A stretch of DNA of 36,836 bases from Actinomycetota bacterium (GTDB taxonomy: Bacteria > Actinomycetota > Acidimicrobiia > Acidimicrobiales > Ilumatobacteraceae): NCBI GenBank assembly GCA_005787785.1, contig SXZT01000132.1, positions 1 to 36,836 of the forward strand, read 5' to 3'. Each line of letters opens with the position of its first letter. Positions within the stretch are counted from its first letter, which is position 1. The notes beneath the pieces were generated by a model, which did not search any database, was not told the origin of the DNA, and saw nothing but the letters and a program-made list of their open reading frames with translations. Positions 7,991 through 17,158 of this stretch are shown in pieces. Both the position numbers and the translations under genes were made by a program.

Positions 7991-9004
7991 GTGAATCTTC
8001 CTGTTGCGGTCGACGCACTCGGCGGCGACAAAGCTCCCGATGAAATCCTGAAGGGGACCCTTGACGCGGCCGCTGCTGGCGTTCCGTGCGTTCTTGTCGG
8101 GCCCGACAATCTCGCTTCGCTCACGTCGATCGACATCTCGTCACTCGCCGTGATTCGCGCCAACGAGGTCATCGCGATGGACGAGGACCCGGCGGGTGGC
8201 GTGCGGCGCAAGAAGGACTCCACCCTCGTTCGTGCGGCTGAAGCGGTGCGCGACGGCAAAGCCTCGGCGATGATTTCTGCAGGCAACACCGGCGCAACCA
8301 TGGCCTCGGCATTGTTGCGCATGGGTCGTGTGAAGGGTGTGAACCGTCCCGCCATCGCCACCCCGATCCCGGTACCCGGTCACACGCCGACGGTTCTCCT
8401 TGACGCAGGGGCCAATGCCGAAGTGCAGGCCGACTGGCTGGTGCAGTTTGCGGTGATGGGTTCGATCTACTCCGCGCGACGTTTCGGCATCGCAAACCCG
8501 CGCGTCGGGCTGTTGTCGATCGGTGAGGAACCCGGAAAGGGTGACACGCTGCGTAAGGAGGCCTACGAACTTCTCTCCGTCGCGCCGGGCATCAACTTCG
8601 TCGGCAACGTCGAGGGCCGTGACATCATGACGCCCGACGTCGATGTGGTCGTCGCCGACGGCTTCACGGGGAACGTCGTCCTAAAAACGCTCGAAGGCAG
8701 CCTCAAGACGGTGGTCAAGGCGCTGTTCTCGGCGTTCGGTTCCAGTCCCGACCTCAAGGTGCACGCGGATGCGTTGCTGCCGGCGCTGTTGCCGCTCTAC
8801 GAGTCACTCGACCCCGACACCTACGGTGGTGCGATCCTGCTCGGCGTCGACGGCGTCTGCATCATTTCGCACGGATCGTCCTCGGCTCGAGCGATGCTCA
8901 ACGGCATCAAAGTCGCCAAAGAAATGGTCGATTCAGGCATGGTCGAGGCCATTCGCTCGGCAATCGGTCTAATCTCGGACACGTCCGTCAACGACGGACG
9001 CTGA
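7991..9004 (+). CDS. plsX: Phosphate acyltransferase PlsX
   Basis: PlsX converts acyl-ACP and phosphate to acyl-phosphate for glycerol-3-phosphate acylation by PlsY; it is a peripheral membrane enzyme of phospholipid synthesis. The 337-residue protein starts NLPVAVDALGGDKAPDE, the PlsX hallmark. It continues with SAGNTGATMASAL near residue 97, LLDAGANAE near residue 137, LLSIGEEPGKG, and VADGFTGNVVLKTLEG near residue 222. The start is GTG 7991, with no Shine-Dalgarno. The acpP gene follows 34 bp later, so substrate carrier and enzyme are adjacent. Confidence 0.97.
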   Translation: MNLPVAVDALGGDKAPDEILKGTLDAAAAGVPCVLVGPDNLASLTSIDISSLAVIRANEVIAMDEDPAGGVRRKKDSTLVRAAEAVRDGKASAMISAGNTGATMASALLRMGRVKGVNRPAIATPIPVPGHTPTVLLDAGANAEVQADWLVQFAVMGSIYSARRFGIANPRVGLLSIGEEPGKGDTLRKEAYELLSVAPGINFVGNVEGRDIMTPDVDVVVADGFTGNVVLKTLEGSLKTVVKALFSAFGSSPDLKVHADALLPALLPLYESLDPDTYGGAILLGVDGVCIISHGSSSARAMLNGIKVAKEMVDSGMVEAIRSAIGLISDTSVNDGR

Positions 9005-9038
9005 CGAGCACCCAACCGCAACACCACAGGAGACAGAC

Positions 9039-9314
9039 ATGGCATCAATCGATCGGGCCGGAATTTTTGCGATCGTTCGCGACCAACTGTCTGAGATTCT
9101 CGAAATCGATCCAAGCGCAATCTCCGAAGGTCAGTCGTTCGTCGATGACCTCGACGCCGACTCGCTGGCGCTCATCGAGCTCGTCGAGGCCCTCGAGGAA
9201 GAACTCGCCGACGTCGTCGCCGGATTCCGTATCGAGGACGAAGACCTGCAGGACCTAAAGACGGTGCGCGATGCCGTCGACTACGTCTATGGTCGAGTTT
9301 CATCCGGATCCTGA
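9039..9314 (+). CDS. acpP: Acyl carrier protein
   Basis: This small acidic carrier holds acyl chains on a 4'-phosphopantetheine arm for fatty-acid synthesis. The 91-residue product has the attachment site DSLALIELVEALEEEL, with Ser in the DSL motif near residue 46, inside the typical four-helix pattern. A good AGGAGA ribosome-binding site (9028-9033) is 5 nt before the ATG. The 3' end overlaps the start of rnc by 26 nt, suggesting coupled translation. The plsX-acpP-rnc order is widely conserved. Confidence 0.96.
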   Translation: MASIDRAGIFAIVRDQLSEILEIDPSAISEGQSFVDDLDADSLALIELVEALEEELADVVAGFRIEDEDLQDLKTVRDAVDYVYGRVSSGS

Positions 9315-9999
9315 GGCACTCACCCGACTGGCAGTCGGGTTCGACCACGAGTTCGCCGATCCCACACTGCTCGTACGGGCCCTTCAGCACCGTTCGTGGC
9401 AAGCCGAGGTCGAAGCGCCCGAGTCGAATGAGCGTCTCGAATTTCTTGGCGATGCGGTCCTCGGATGGATCGTCGCCGACATCGCATTCACGACGTTCGG
9501 CGATCTTCCTGAAGGTCGCCTGACCGATCTGCGCAAGAGCGTCGTCAATGCGAAGGCTCTCGCGTCGCTGGCGCGTCAGGTGAACCTCGGTCCCGCACTG
9601 TTGCTGGGCCGTGGAGAAGATACGGCGGGCGGACGAACAAAGACGTCGATCCTGTCCGATGCCTTCGAGGCCGTCATCGGCGCGATCTATCTCGACGCGG
9701 GGCCGACTGTTGCCTACGAAAAGGTGAAGCAGCTTTTACTACCCGCGATGCACCGTGCGCTGCCCAACATCGACAAACTTGATGCAAAGACAGTCCTTCA
9801 GGAACGCGCCGCACGTCTGGGTCTGCAGGCGCCCCGCTACGTCGTCGACAGCGAGGGACCCGACCACGCAAAGACGTTCACGGCACGCGTCATCGTCGGC
9901 AAAGTCGAAGCGGTTGGCACGGGGCCATCGAAAAAGAACGCCGAGCAAGTGGCGGCAGAGGGCGCCCTCGGTCGTTTGCCCGAGCCGACCGACGGCTGA
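9289..9999 (+). CDS. rnc: Ribonuclease III
   Basis: RNase III cleaves double-stranded RNA in rRNA precursors and mRNAs. The catalytic signature NERLEFLGDAVLGWIVAD lies near residue 45, with a downstream DAFEAVIGAIYLD segment holding the second acidic pair. The C-terminal third is a double-strand RNA-binding domain ending in GTGPSKKNAEQVAAEGAL. The ATG at 9289 (236 residues) lies inside acpP; an ATG at 9271 would add six residues. Neither has an obvious Shine-Dalgarno, which fits translational coupling to acpP. Confidence 0.96.
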   Translation: MVEFHPDPEALTRLAVGFDHEFADPTLLVRALQHRSWQAEVEAPESNERLEFLGDAVLGWIVADIAFTTFGDLPEGRLTDLRKSVVNAKALASLARQVNLGPALLLGRGEDTAGGRTKTSILSDAFEAVIGAIYLDAGPTVAYEKVKQLLLPAMHRALPNIDKLDAKTVLQERAARLGLQAPRYVVDSEGPDHAKTFTARVIVGKVEAVGTGPSKKNAEQVAAEGALGRLPEPTDG

Positions 10000-10007
10000 G
10001 CCGCGAC

Positions 10008-10850
10008 ATGCCCGAGTTGCCCGAAGTGGAAACCGTGCGACGTTCGCTCGACACCGCGATCGTCGGATCACGTGTGATCAGGGTCGACATCGGCCGGTTG
10101 CGGAGCGTGCGCCGTACGCGCCCGGAGGTGGTGCGCGCGGGCCTTCTCGGAGAAACCTTCACCACGACGTATCGACGCGGCAAGTACCTGTTCTTCGACC
10201 TTGCCAACGGCAACTCGATGATGGTGCACCTGCGCATGAGCGGGCGGCTGTTGCTCGCGGCGCCGGATGCTCCCCGCGAGGCCCACACTCACGTTGCGCT
10301 GCTGCTTGAACGCAGCGGTGCCGAGCCGACCGAACTGAGATTCGTCGACCCCCGCACGTTCGGCGAGGTAGTGGTGTTCAACCCCGACGACGACCTCGTC
10401 CCCGAAGTCGGTCGTCTCGGTCTCGATCCTCTCGTTGACGAGTTCGGTTTTGAGGCGTTCCGTTCCGCGGTCGCAGGTCGTCGCCGTGGCCTGAAGGCTG
10501 TGCTCCTCGATCAGACGGTCATCGCCGGCATCGGCAACATCTACGCCGACGAGATCATGCACCGCGCACACATGCGCTGGGATCGCCGAGTCGACACCCT
10601 GGCAACCGCGCAACTCAAGGTGCTGCACCGCATGACCGTCGAGGTCCTCCGCGAAGCCGTAGCGGCGGGCGGGTCGACCCTTTCCGACACGCAGTACGTC
10701 GATGCACTCGGACGTCAGGGCATCTTCCAGGCCGAGCACCGCGTGTACGCGCGGGAGGGGGAGAGATGCATCACGTGCGGTCGGGGGATCATCCGCCGCG
10801 TGACCGGGGCGGGTCGGTCCACCCATTTTTGCCCTGTCTGTCAACGCTGA
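10008..10850 (+). CDS. mutM: Formamidopyrimidine-DNA glycosylase (Fpg/MutM)
   Basis: Fpg is a bifunctional glycosylase/AP lyase that removes 8-oxoguanine and formamidopyrimidines. The 280-residue product begins PELPEVETVRR, giving the catalytic Pro1 after Met removal and the essential Glu2. The conserved Lys-containing strand RRGKYLFFDL is near residue 56. The helix-two-turn-helix segment includes LDQTVIAGIGNIYADEIMHRA. The C-terminal zinc finger has CITCG and CPVCQ. It follows rnc by 8 nt, the order used by many actinobacteria (rnc-mutM-smc). Confidence 0.97.
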   Translation: MPELPEVETVRRSLDTAIVGSRVIRVDIGRLRSVRRTRPEVVRAGLLGETFTTTYRRGKYLFFDLANGNSMMVHLRMSGRLLLAAPDAPREAHTHVALLLERSGAEPTELRFVDPRTFGEVVVFNPDDDLVPEVGRLGLDPLVDEFGFEAFRSAVAGRRRGLKAVLLDQTVIAGIGNIYADEIMHRAHMRWDRRVDTLATAQLKVLHRMTVEVLREAVAAGGSTLSDTQYVDALGRQGIFQAEHRVYAREGERCITCGRGIIRRVTGAGRSTHFCPVCQR

Positions 10851-10888
10851 CGGGCCCGCGGAAGTCGGTCCAAATCTGCCCGATCTTG

Positions 10889-10894
10889 TAAGTT
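10889..10894 (+). promoter_or_regulatory. Possible -10 hexamer ahead of smc
   Basis: TAAGTT lies 9 nt before the smc GTG. There is no Shine-Dalgarno, so a leaderless or near-leaderless transcript is likely. Confidence 0.35.
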
Positions 10895-10903
10895 CGGATT
10901 GTT

Positions 10904-13900
10904 GTGTTTCTCAAGTCCCTGACCCTGAAAGGCTTCAAATCCTTCGCCGACACCACGGTGATGGAACTGGAACCCGGGGTTACCGTCGTCGTCGGTCCCA
11001 ACGGGTCGGGCAAGTCGAACGTCGTTGACGCCATCGCGTGGGTCCTCGGTGCGCAGGCACCTTCCGCCGTGCGCAGTCAGAAGATGGACGATGTCATCTT
11101 CGCGGGTACCGAAAAGCGACCCGCCCTCGGTCGTGCCGAGGTGGTGCTCACGCTCGACAACTCCACGGGCCTCTTGCCGATCGAATTCACCGAGGTCACG
11201 GTCGGTCGTACGCTCTTCCGTTCGGGCGAAAGCGAGTATTCGATCAACGGCGTCGAATGTCGACTGCTCGACGTTCAGGAACTGTTGTCCGACGCGGGTG
11301 TCGGTCGTCAGCAGCACGTCATCGTCAGCCAGGGCCAGATCGATGCCGTATTGAACGCGCGCCCTGAAGACCGTCGTGCCATCATCGAAGAGGCAGCCGG
11401 CGTGTTGAAGTACCGCAAGCGCAAGGAGAAAGCAGAACGGCGCCTCGACAGCACCGAGGCGAACCTCCTTCGTGTCCAGGACCTCATCCGCGAGGTACGC
11501 CGACAGCTGCGTCCCCTCGAACGTCAGGCGGAAGCGGCACGTCGGCACGGCGATCTTGTGACCGAGTTGAAGGCGCTCCAGATCTACCTCGCGGGTCGCG
11601 AGATCGCCTCGACCCGCGCCCGTCTCGTGTCACTCGCCGGGGACAAAGCCAACGGTGTGCGCACCGAGCAAGAGCTGCGTGTCCGCCTCTCCGGGCTTGA
11701 CACCCTCGTGTTGTCGTCCGAGGTCGAACTGACAGCGCTTGGGGACACCGGAGTCAGCGACCAGTTGGTGCGCGTCGAGCAATTGCGCGAGCGTGCGCGC
11801 GGCCTAGCGGCTCTTCTCGCTGAACGTCGTCGTTCGATGGAGCGTGACCGTAGTCAGTTCATGGACGCCGATGTGATGGCCTCGCTCGAGGTCGATGCGG
11901 CGGCGCTGCGCGAAGAACTCGACTCCATCAACGCGGAACTGTCCCTCGTCGACCCCGAACGCGGGTCGCTCGAGCGCGATGAAGCAGACTTCGCGGCACG
12001 CCGAGAAACCGCGAGCGACGACGACGTTCCTGAGATAACGACAGCGATTGCGGCGAGCGCCGCCGCCGAGGTGCGCGGAGAATTGCGCACCCTGCGCGCA
12101 AACGACGAACGCGACCGTGCCGAATTACAACGTGTTGCAACACGCATCGCGCAACTCGATGACAGGGCGATGCGCCTGGCGGCCGACATCGAGCGCCTCG
12201 GCAACGAATACGAATCCGCCGAAGGCGCGGCAAAGCGCATCGAAGACGAGGTGCGCGGCCAGTCCGAACGTCGGGCTGTTGCCGAAGTCGCGCTCGATGC
12301 AGCCACGCAATCCGGTGCCAATGCGGCTGCTTCGCTGGCGCACTGGAACGCCCGCGTCGAGGTGCTGCGCGAGGCCCTCGAAACCGCACGCAGCCGCGCC
12401 GGACTGCAGCATCTTGCGGACGTGGACGGCGTGGTTGGCGCCCTCGTCGATCTTGTTCGCATCGAAGACGGTTGGGAGGCCGCGGTGCACGCGGCTCTCG
12501 GGGATGCGGTTGCCGGCATTGTGATGCGCGATGCATCGGCTGCGCGTGCCGCGTTGTCCAGCCTCGACTCGATGAACGTGAACGGAGCCGTGCTGGCGCT
12601 CGGTGGTGCTCGGGAATCGACCGGCGCCACTCCGGCCGGCGCGCGGCCGGTTCGCGCAGTCGTGCGTGCCGCCGGGCCCGACGCGGGCGCGATCGACGCT
12701 CTGCTCGACACGTTGCTTTCACGAGCGTTCATCGCCGATTCTTGGGCAACCGCCGTGGACGTTGCACTGGCGAACCCCACGCTGCACGTGGTCACGCGTC
12801 GCGGTGACCGCTTCGCGCCGTCAGGGTGGCGTATCGGCGGCCAGGCCGATGCGGTGACCGCGGCTGCGCTTGGCGATGCGGTTGCGCGGCAGTCCGAGGC
12901 GAACACCGAATCAGAACGCCGTGCAAGCGATTCGGCGCGTGCCCGGGCAGAAGTGCAATCCGCACGTGATTCCTTCGCTGAACTCGAGCGTCGTCACGAA
13001 CAACTGACGCGTGCACGTCTTGCAGCGGCCGAGAGTCTGCAACGAGTGACGGGGGAGCGGCGCGAAGTGATTGCCGAGCTCGATGCCGTCCGCTCGCAGC
13101 GCGACGACGTCTCAGGGCGTCTCGAACGGGCAGCGTCGCGGCTTGCGGAACTCGAAGCAGTTCTGCCGCGTCTCGAAGCCGACGAGGCGATGGAGGCCGA
13201 GACGATGCGCACCATCGGTGCCGCACGAGCGGGGCTCGATGCCGAGGCCTCGCGACTCGCATTGAGACGCAAAGACCTCGAGGTGAAGTCCGTCGGCCTC
13301 GTCGAGCGTCAGCAGTTCGTGCAGCGCCGACTCGACGAAACAGAGTCCCGTCTGGCCGCCGACGCCGACGCGCGCGCGCAGGCCGCAGAGCAGCGGATTC
13401 GTCTTCAGCGCGCATTCGATGCGATCGTCGGTCTCAGCGACCTCGTCGACCGTCACCGCATCACCACAGAGGCCTTGCTCGTCGAACTTCACGAGGCTCG
13501 TCGCCGCCAAAGCGACGAGGTGCGCGAGGTCGCGGCACGACTCGACACGGCACGACGCGAACGACAGTCGACCGAACGTGAACTCGACGAACAGCGTGAA
13601 CGAGGCCGGCGCGTCGAAATCGACGAGGCCGAAGTGCGGATGCGACTCGAAGCGGCCGTCGAATCACTGCGTCGTGATCTCGAAGTCGAACCCGAAGTCG
13701 CCGAAGCGACGGAGCCGCCGCCGATGACCGAAGGCGTCGTGCCGATCGCGCGCGTGCGTGAACTCGAACGAGAGTTGCGCCTCATGGGTCCGATCAACCC
13801 GCTGGCGCTGCAGGAGTTCACCGAGCTCCAGAAGCGGCACGAATTCCTCGAAGCCCAACTCGAAGACGTTCGCAACACGCGACGGGATCTTCTGCGCGTC

Positions 13901-14386
13901 ATCAGGGCAGTCGACGAAGAAATCCAGTCGGTGTTCGGTACCGCGTTCCACGACGTCGCCCGCAACTTTCAGGAACTCTTCGGAGGTCTTTTCCCGGGCG
14001 GTACGGGCCGGCTCACATTGACCCTGCCCGAGGACCCGTTGAACACGGGTATCGAAGTCGAGGCTCGTCCGGGTGGCAAGAACGTGAAGAAGCTCTCGCT
14101 CCTGTCGGGCGGAGAGCGGTCGCTCACCGCACTTGCCTTTCTTTTTGCGGTGTTCCGCAGTCGCCCCTCACCGTTCTATGTGATGGACGAAGTCGAGGCC
14201 GCTCTCGACGACGTGAACCTGTCGCGGTTTCTCAGCCTGCTCGGCGAATTCCGTCGCGACGCACAGTTGCTCGTTGTCAGTCACCAGAAGCGCACGATGG
14301 AAGCGGGCGACTGTCTTCTCGGCGTCACCATGCAGCCGGGTGGCTCGTCGAAGGTGATCGTCGAACGCGCCTCGACCCCGAACTGA
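10904..14386 (+). CDS. smc: Chromosome segregation ATPase SMC
   Basis: SMC is the core of the bacterial condensin that organises and segregates the chromosome with ScpA and ScpB. The 1160-residue protein has an N-terminal ATPase half (Walker A GPNGSGKSN at 31-39) and two long coiled-coil arms. A hinge lies at roughly residues 500-650 (DGVVGALVDLVRIEDGWEAAVHAALGDAV and following). The C-terminal half carries the ABC signature LSGGERSLTALAFLF and Walker B FYVMDEVEAALDD. Length and layout are normal. GTG start; scpA and scpB are not nearby. ftsY follows after 6 nt. Confidence 0.97.
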   Translation: MFLKSLTLKGFKSFADTTVMELEPGVTVVVGPNGSGKSNVVDAIAWVLGAQAPSAVRSQKMDDVIFAGTEKRPALGRAEVVLTLDNSTGLLPIEFTEVTVGRTLFRSGESEYSINGVECRLLDVQELLSDAGVGRQQHVIVSQGQIDAVLNARPEDRRAIIEEAAGVLKYRKRKEKAERRLDSTEANLLRVQDLIREVRRQLRPLERQAEAARRHGDLVTELKALQIYLAGREIASTRARLVSLAGDKANGVRTEQELRVRLSGLDTLVLSSEVELTALGDTGVSDQLVRVEQLRERARGLAALLAERRRSMERDRSQFMDADVMASLEVDAAALREELDSINAELSLVDPERGSLERDEADFAARRETASDDDVPEITTAIAASAAAEVRGELRTLRANDERDRAELQRVATRIAQLDDRAMRLAADIERLGNEYESAEGAAKRIEDEVRGQSERRAVAEVALDAATQSGANAAASLAHWNARVEVLREALETARSRAGLQHLADVDGVVGALVDLVRIEDGWEAAVHAALGDAVAGIVMRDASAARAALSSLDSMNVNGAVLALGGARESTGATPAGARPVRAVVRAAGPDAGAIDALLDTLLSRAFIADSWATAVDVALANPTLHVVTRRGDRFAPSGWRIGGQADAVTAAALGDAVARQSEANTESERRASDSARARAEVQSARDSFAELERRHEQLTRARLAAAESLQRVTGERREVIAELDAVRSQRDDVSGRLERAASRLAELEAVLPRLEADEAMEAETMRTIGAARAGLDAEASRLALRRKDLEVKSVGLVERQQFVQRRLDETESRLAADADARAQAAEQRIRLQRAFDAIVGLSDLVDRHRITTEALLVELHEARRRQSDEVREVAARLDTARRERQSTERELDEQRERGRRVEIDEAEVRMRLEAAVESLRRDLEVEPEVAEATEPPPMTEGVVPIARVRELERELRLMGPINPLALQEFTELQKRHEFLEAQLEDVRNTRRDLLRVIRAVDEEIQSVFGTAFHDVARNFQELFGGLFPGGTGRLTLTLPEDPLNTGIEVEARPGGKNVKKLSLLSGGERSLTALAFLFAVFRSRPSPFYVMDEVEAALDDVNLSRFLSLLGEFRRDAQLLVVSHQKRTMEAGDCLLGVTMQPGGSSKVIVERASTPN

Positions 14387-14392
14387 GCCCAC

Positions 14393-15565
14393 ATGGACAA
14401 CGCACCCCTCATACTCCTTCTCCTCGTCGGCATCGTCGTGGTCTTTGGACTCGGCGTCATCGCGCTCAACCGCCGCAGGGCGGACGCTCCGGCTGCCGTC
14501 GAGGCGCCATCTGCTCCGACCGTCGAAAAGTCGCTTCGTATCGACGAGGTTCCGCGTGTCGAAGAACCCACGGTGCGCAAAGAGGTCGAAGAGGTCGAAG
14601 AGGTCGAAGCGGAAGAGACGGGTCCCGAACCCGGCCCGCTTGTCGAGCCCGAACCTGTGGCACCGAAGCGCAGGTTTGCCAAGGCCGCGGGCATTTTCAC
14701 GGGTGCATTTGCCGGCGTGCGGGCCAAGGAAAAGATCACCGCTGACACGTGGGACGACCTGGAAGAAACGCTGCTGCGCGCCGACGTCGGCCTGTCGGTG
14801 ACGACGTCGTTGCTTGCGGGCTTGAAGTCACGCATCGACAAAAAGGAAATCACCGACCCCCGCAGCTTGGTCGATGCTCTGCAGGCCGAGATGACAGCCC
14901 AGTTGAGCGCCAACGCGCGCGATCTCACGTTCGATGCATCGGTCAAGCAGCCGAACATCTGGCTTTTCGTCGGCGTGAACGGCGTCGGCAAAACAACGAC
15001 GATCGGCAAAGTGGCCTTCGCGCAGAAGGCGAACGGCCGGAACGTGCTTCTCGCCGCGGGTGACACGTTCCGCGCCGCGGCCAGCGAGCAGTTGGAGACG
15101 TGGGCCGGGCGAGCCGAAGTTCCCATTGTGCGTGGCAGCGAAGGGGGCGACCCGAGTGCGGTCATCTTCGATGCCGTGCAGAGCGCCGCGGCGCGCGGGT
15201 GCGACCTCGTTCTCGCCGATACCGCCGGCCGGTTGCAGAACAAGACCAACCTCATGGAGGAACTGAAGAAGGTTCGCCGCGTCGCAGAAAAGGATGCCGG
15301 CACCGTCACCGAGGTGCTTCTCGTCATCGATGCGACGACGGGCCAGAACGGTCTCTCCCAAGCGGCGCAATTCGCCGAAGCCACCAACGTCACCGGGGTG
15401 GTGCTGACGAAGCTCGACGGATCCGCAAAGGGTGGCATCGTGTTCGCGATCGAAACGCAGTTGGGCATTCCCGTGAAGTTGGTCGGACTCGGTGAAACAA
15501 TCGCCGACTTGGTTGCCTTCGACCCCGACGAGTACATCCACGAACTCTTCGACGCCGGGTCCTGA
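14393..15565 (+). CDS. ftsY: Signal recognition particle receptor FtsY
   Basis: FtsY is the SRP GTPase receptor that docks ribosome-nascent chain complexes at the membrane. The 390-residue product has an N-terminal membrane segment (about residues 6-25), then an acidic A-domain linker with a short tandem EEVEEVE repeat. The N domain begins around residue 90. The G domain holds GVNGVGKTTTIGKVA (G1), DTFRAAASEQLE, DTAGRL (G3) and TKLDGSAKGG (G4). An N-terminal anchor of this kind is common in actinobacterial FtsY. The related GTPase gene ffh lies 1.6 kb downstream, separated by one lipoprotein gene. Confidence 0.97.
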   Translation: MDNAPLILLLLVGIVVVFGLGVIALNRRRADAPAAVEAPSAPTVEKSLRIDEVPRVEEPTVRKEVEEVEEVEAEETGPEPGPLVEPEPVAPKRRFAKAAGIFTGAFAGVRAKEKITADTWDDLEETLLRADVGLSVTTSLLAGLKSRIDKKEITDPRSLVDALQAEMTAQLSANARDLTFDASVKQPNIWLFVGVNGVGKTTTIGKVAFAQKANGRNVLLAAGDTFRAAASEQLETWAGRAEVPIVRGSEGGDPSAVIFDAVQSAAARGCDLVLADTAGRLQNKTNLMEELKKVRRVAEKDAGTVTEVLLVIDATTGQNGLSQAAQFAEATNVTGVVLTKLDGSAKGGIVFAIETQLGIPVKLVGLGETIADLVAFDPDEYIHELFDAGS

Positions 15566-15623
15566 CAGACGTCACGCGAACGGCGTCTTGCAAGGGTGAC
15601 GAGCGCATTGCTGGCGTCAGTCG

Positions 15624-15629
15624 TAGATT
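15624..15629 (+). promoter_or_regulatory. -10 hexamer, probable leaderless promoter of I78-like lipoprotein gene
   Basis: TAGATT lies 7 nt before the ATG at 15637, in the 71-bp ftsY gap. No Shine-Dalgarno is present. Confidence 0.5.
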
Positions 15630-15636
15630 TCTCGTC

Positions 15637-17145
15637 ATGAAGATCTTCTCCCGGTTCACACTCCTCGCCGCCGCCTCGGCACTCGCTCTTGCTGCATGCG
15701 GCAGCAGCGAAGAGGCGGCTGAGCCGATCGTGTTCTCCTCGGCGCAGTCCACGTTGTCGTCGCGAACCGCCGGCGCGGCCGAGGCCGCTGCGGACGCGGC
15801 GATGCCGAACAGCAAGATGGCGGGTCTCGCCCCGTACGCGGTCGAGTACGAGGTCGAAGGAGACCTTCCCGCGCTCGACGACAAGGCCCAGGCGTGGAAA
15901 GCGAAGGGCGAGCCAACGAAGAAGCAAATGAACGCGATCGTGAAGGCGTTGGGCGTCGAGGGTGATCTGGTCGAGCGCAAGAAGGATGAAGGTGGCGGCT
16001 TCGTCGCGGGTCCGATCGATGGCTCTGCACCCTCGGTGAGCTTCGGCGATGCCGAATTCGACCCGTACCTCAACTGGTACTACTCGGCCGCGTGGGCTGC
16101 GTCGTCTCGTTCATCTGAACCCGCAGTCGCCCCCGACACAGCGACATCCGATACTGCGACATCCGACACCGCGATATCCGATACTGCGACGTCCGATGAA
16201 GTCGTCGAAGTTCCCCAAGAGATGAAGAAGCCTGAGAATCTGCCCACCAAGGACGAGTCGCGTGAGCGGGCAAAGTCGATCATGAAAGACGCCGGCGTCG
16301 ACGTTCGTGACGACGACATTGAGGTGTACGCCGACGACTGGTCGGTATCGGTGACCGCGTGGACGCGCGTCGGGGACGTGCGTGCACCGATGTCATGGAC
16401 GTTCGGCTTCGGTGGGAACGGCGCGGTGACCTGGGCGGGCGGCAATCTTCTCGCCTTCGAAAAGGGCCCCAAGTTCCCACGGGTCGGAGCGCTCGCCGGT
16501 GTCGAGCGTCTGGGGGACCCGAAGTACTCCGGCTGGTACGGCTACGGACCGGTTGCGAAGGGAGTCACCGAGCCCGCGTTCGCGGAGGATTCGGTCGCGA
16601 TCGCGCCGTCACCCGCCGGCGATGCAGCAACAACCGATTCCGTCGCACCAACTGTGCAGACGATCGTGATCACCGGCGTGAAGGAGTCGCTGACGCCGAT
16701 CATCGACGCTGGCAACGTGATGTGGCTCGTGCCGTCGTATGAGTACACGGTGAAGGACGGCTACACGATCAGCGCACTCGCGATCACCGAAGAGTTCATC
16801 GAACAGGCGACGCCCACTCCCGACACCACTCCCGACACCACTCCCGACACCTCGTCCGACACCGCGACCGGTGGTGGGTCGAGCGGCTCCGGTTCATCCG
16901 AAGGCTCAGAGGGCTCGGGAGAAACGCTGCCCGCCGTCGACGTACCGGCACTCAGCCAGGACGAGGCGGTCACGTTGGTCGGCCTCACCGAGGACGAGGC
17001 CATGAAAGTCGCCGAATCGAAAGGTTGGATCACCCGCGTGAGTTCGCGCGACGGCGAAGACTTCCAGCTGACGATGGACTACGTGACCAATCGCGTCAAT
17101 CTTGCGATCGTCGACGGAAAGGTGACCGGCGTCAGCGTTGGGTAG
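15637..17145 (+). CDS. Secreted lipoprotein with I78-inhibitor-like C-terminal domain
   Basis: I do not recognise a named family for the full 502-residue protein. Visible features are a lipoprotein signal peptide with lipobox LAAC (Cys21), a long body with a WTFGFGGNGAVTWAGGNLLAFEKG segment, and two low-complexity linkers (tandem DTATS units, then PDTT and Gly/Ser runs). The final 65 residues (LVGLTEDEAMKVAESKGW, DYVTNRVNLAIVDGKV, VSVG end) match the pattern of peptidase-inhibitor I78 / potato-inhibitor-like domains. It splits the two SRP GTPase genes ftsY and ffh. The promoter is its own and leaderless by appearance. It could be an envelope protease inhibitor; this is inference from the C-terminus only. 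Confidence 0.8.
   Translation: MKIFSRFTLLAAASALALAACGSSEEAAEPIVFSSAQSTLSSRTAGAAEAAADAAMPNSKMAGLAPYAVEYEVEGDLPALDDKAQAWKAKGEPTKKQMNAIVKALGVEGDLVERKKDEGGGFVAGPIDGSAPSVSFGDAEFDPYLNWYYSAAWAASSRSSEPAVAPDTATSDTATSDTAISDTATSDEVVEVPQEMKKPENLPTKDESRERAKSIMKDAGVDVRDDDIEVYADDWSVSVTAWTRVGDVRAPMSWTFGFGGNGAVTWAGGNLLAFEKGPKFPRVGALAGVERLGDPKYSGWYGYGPVAKGVTEPAFAEDSVAIAPSPAGDAATTDSVAPTVQTIVITGVKESLTPIIDAGNVMWLVPSYEYTVKDGYTISALAITEEFIEQATPTPDTTPDTTPDTSSDTATGGGSSGSGSSEGSEGSGETLPAVDVPALSQDEAVTLVGLTEDEAMKVAESKGWITRVSSRDGEDFQLTMDYVTNRVNLAIVDGKVTGVSVG
16138..16197 (+). repeat. Four 15-bp tandem repeats coding TATSD
   Basis: Four near-identical 15-bp units encode TATSD, TATSD, TAISD and TATSD, forming an in-frame linker in the I78-like lipoprotein. 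Copy number could vary between strains by slippage. Confidence 0.9.
16816..16851 (+). repeat. Three 12-bp tandem repeats coding TPDT
   Basis: ACTCCCGACACC is repeated exactly three times, in frame, just before a Gly/Ser-rich linker and the C-terminal I78-like domain of the same lipoprotein. Confidence 0.92.
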
Positions 17146-17148
17146 CCT
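17143..17148 (+). promoter_or_regulatory. Possible -10 hexamer of ffh, built on upstream stop codon
   Basis: TAGCCT begins with the TAG stop of the lipoprotein gene and lies 10 nt before the ffh ATG. It would give a leader of at most a few nucleotides. Confidence 0.35.
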
Positions 17149-17158
17149 CACGGGCGTC

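Noticed and set aside
14281-15927. 548-codon open frame antisense to ftsY and the adjacent gap
   Set aside because: It is fully opposed to the well-conserved ftsY gene and the lipoprotein start. Its composition (Ser, Arg, Thr runs) is typical of antisense reading of GC-rich codons.
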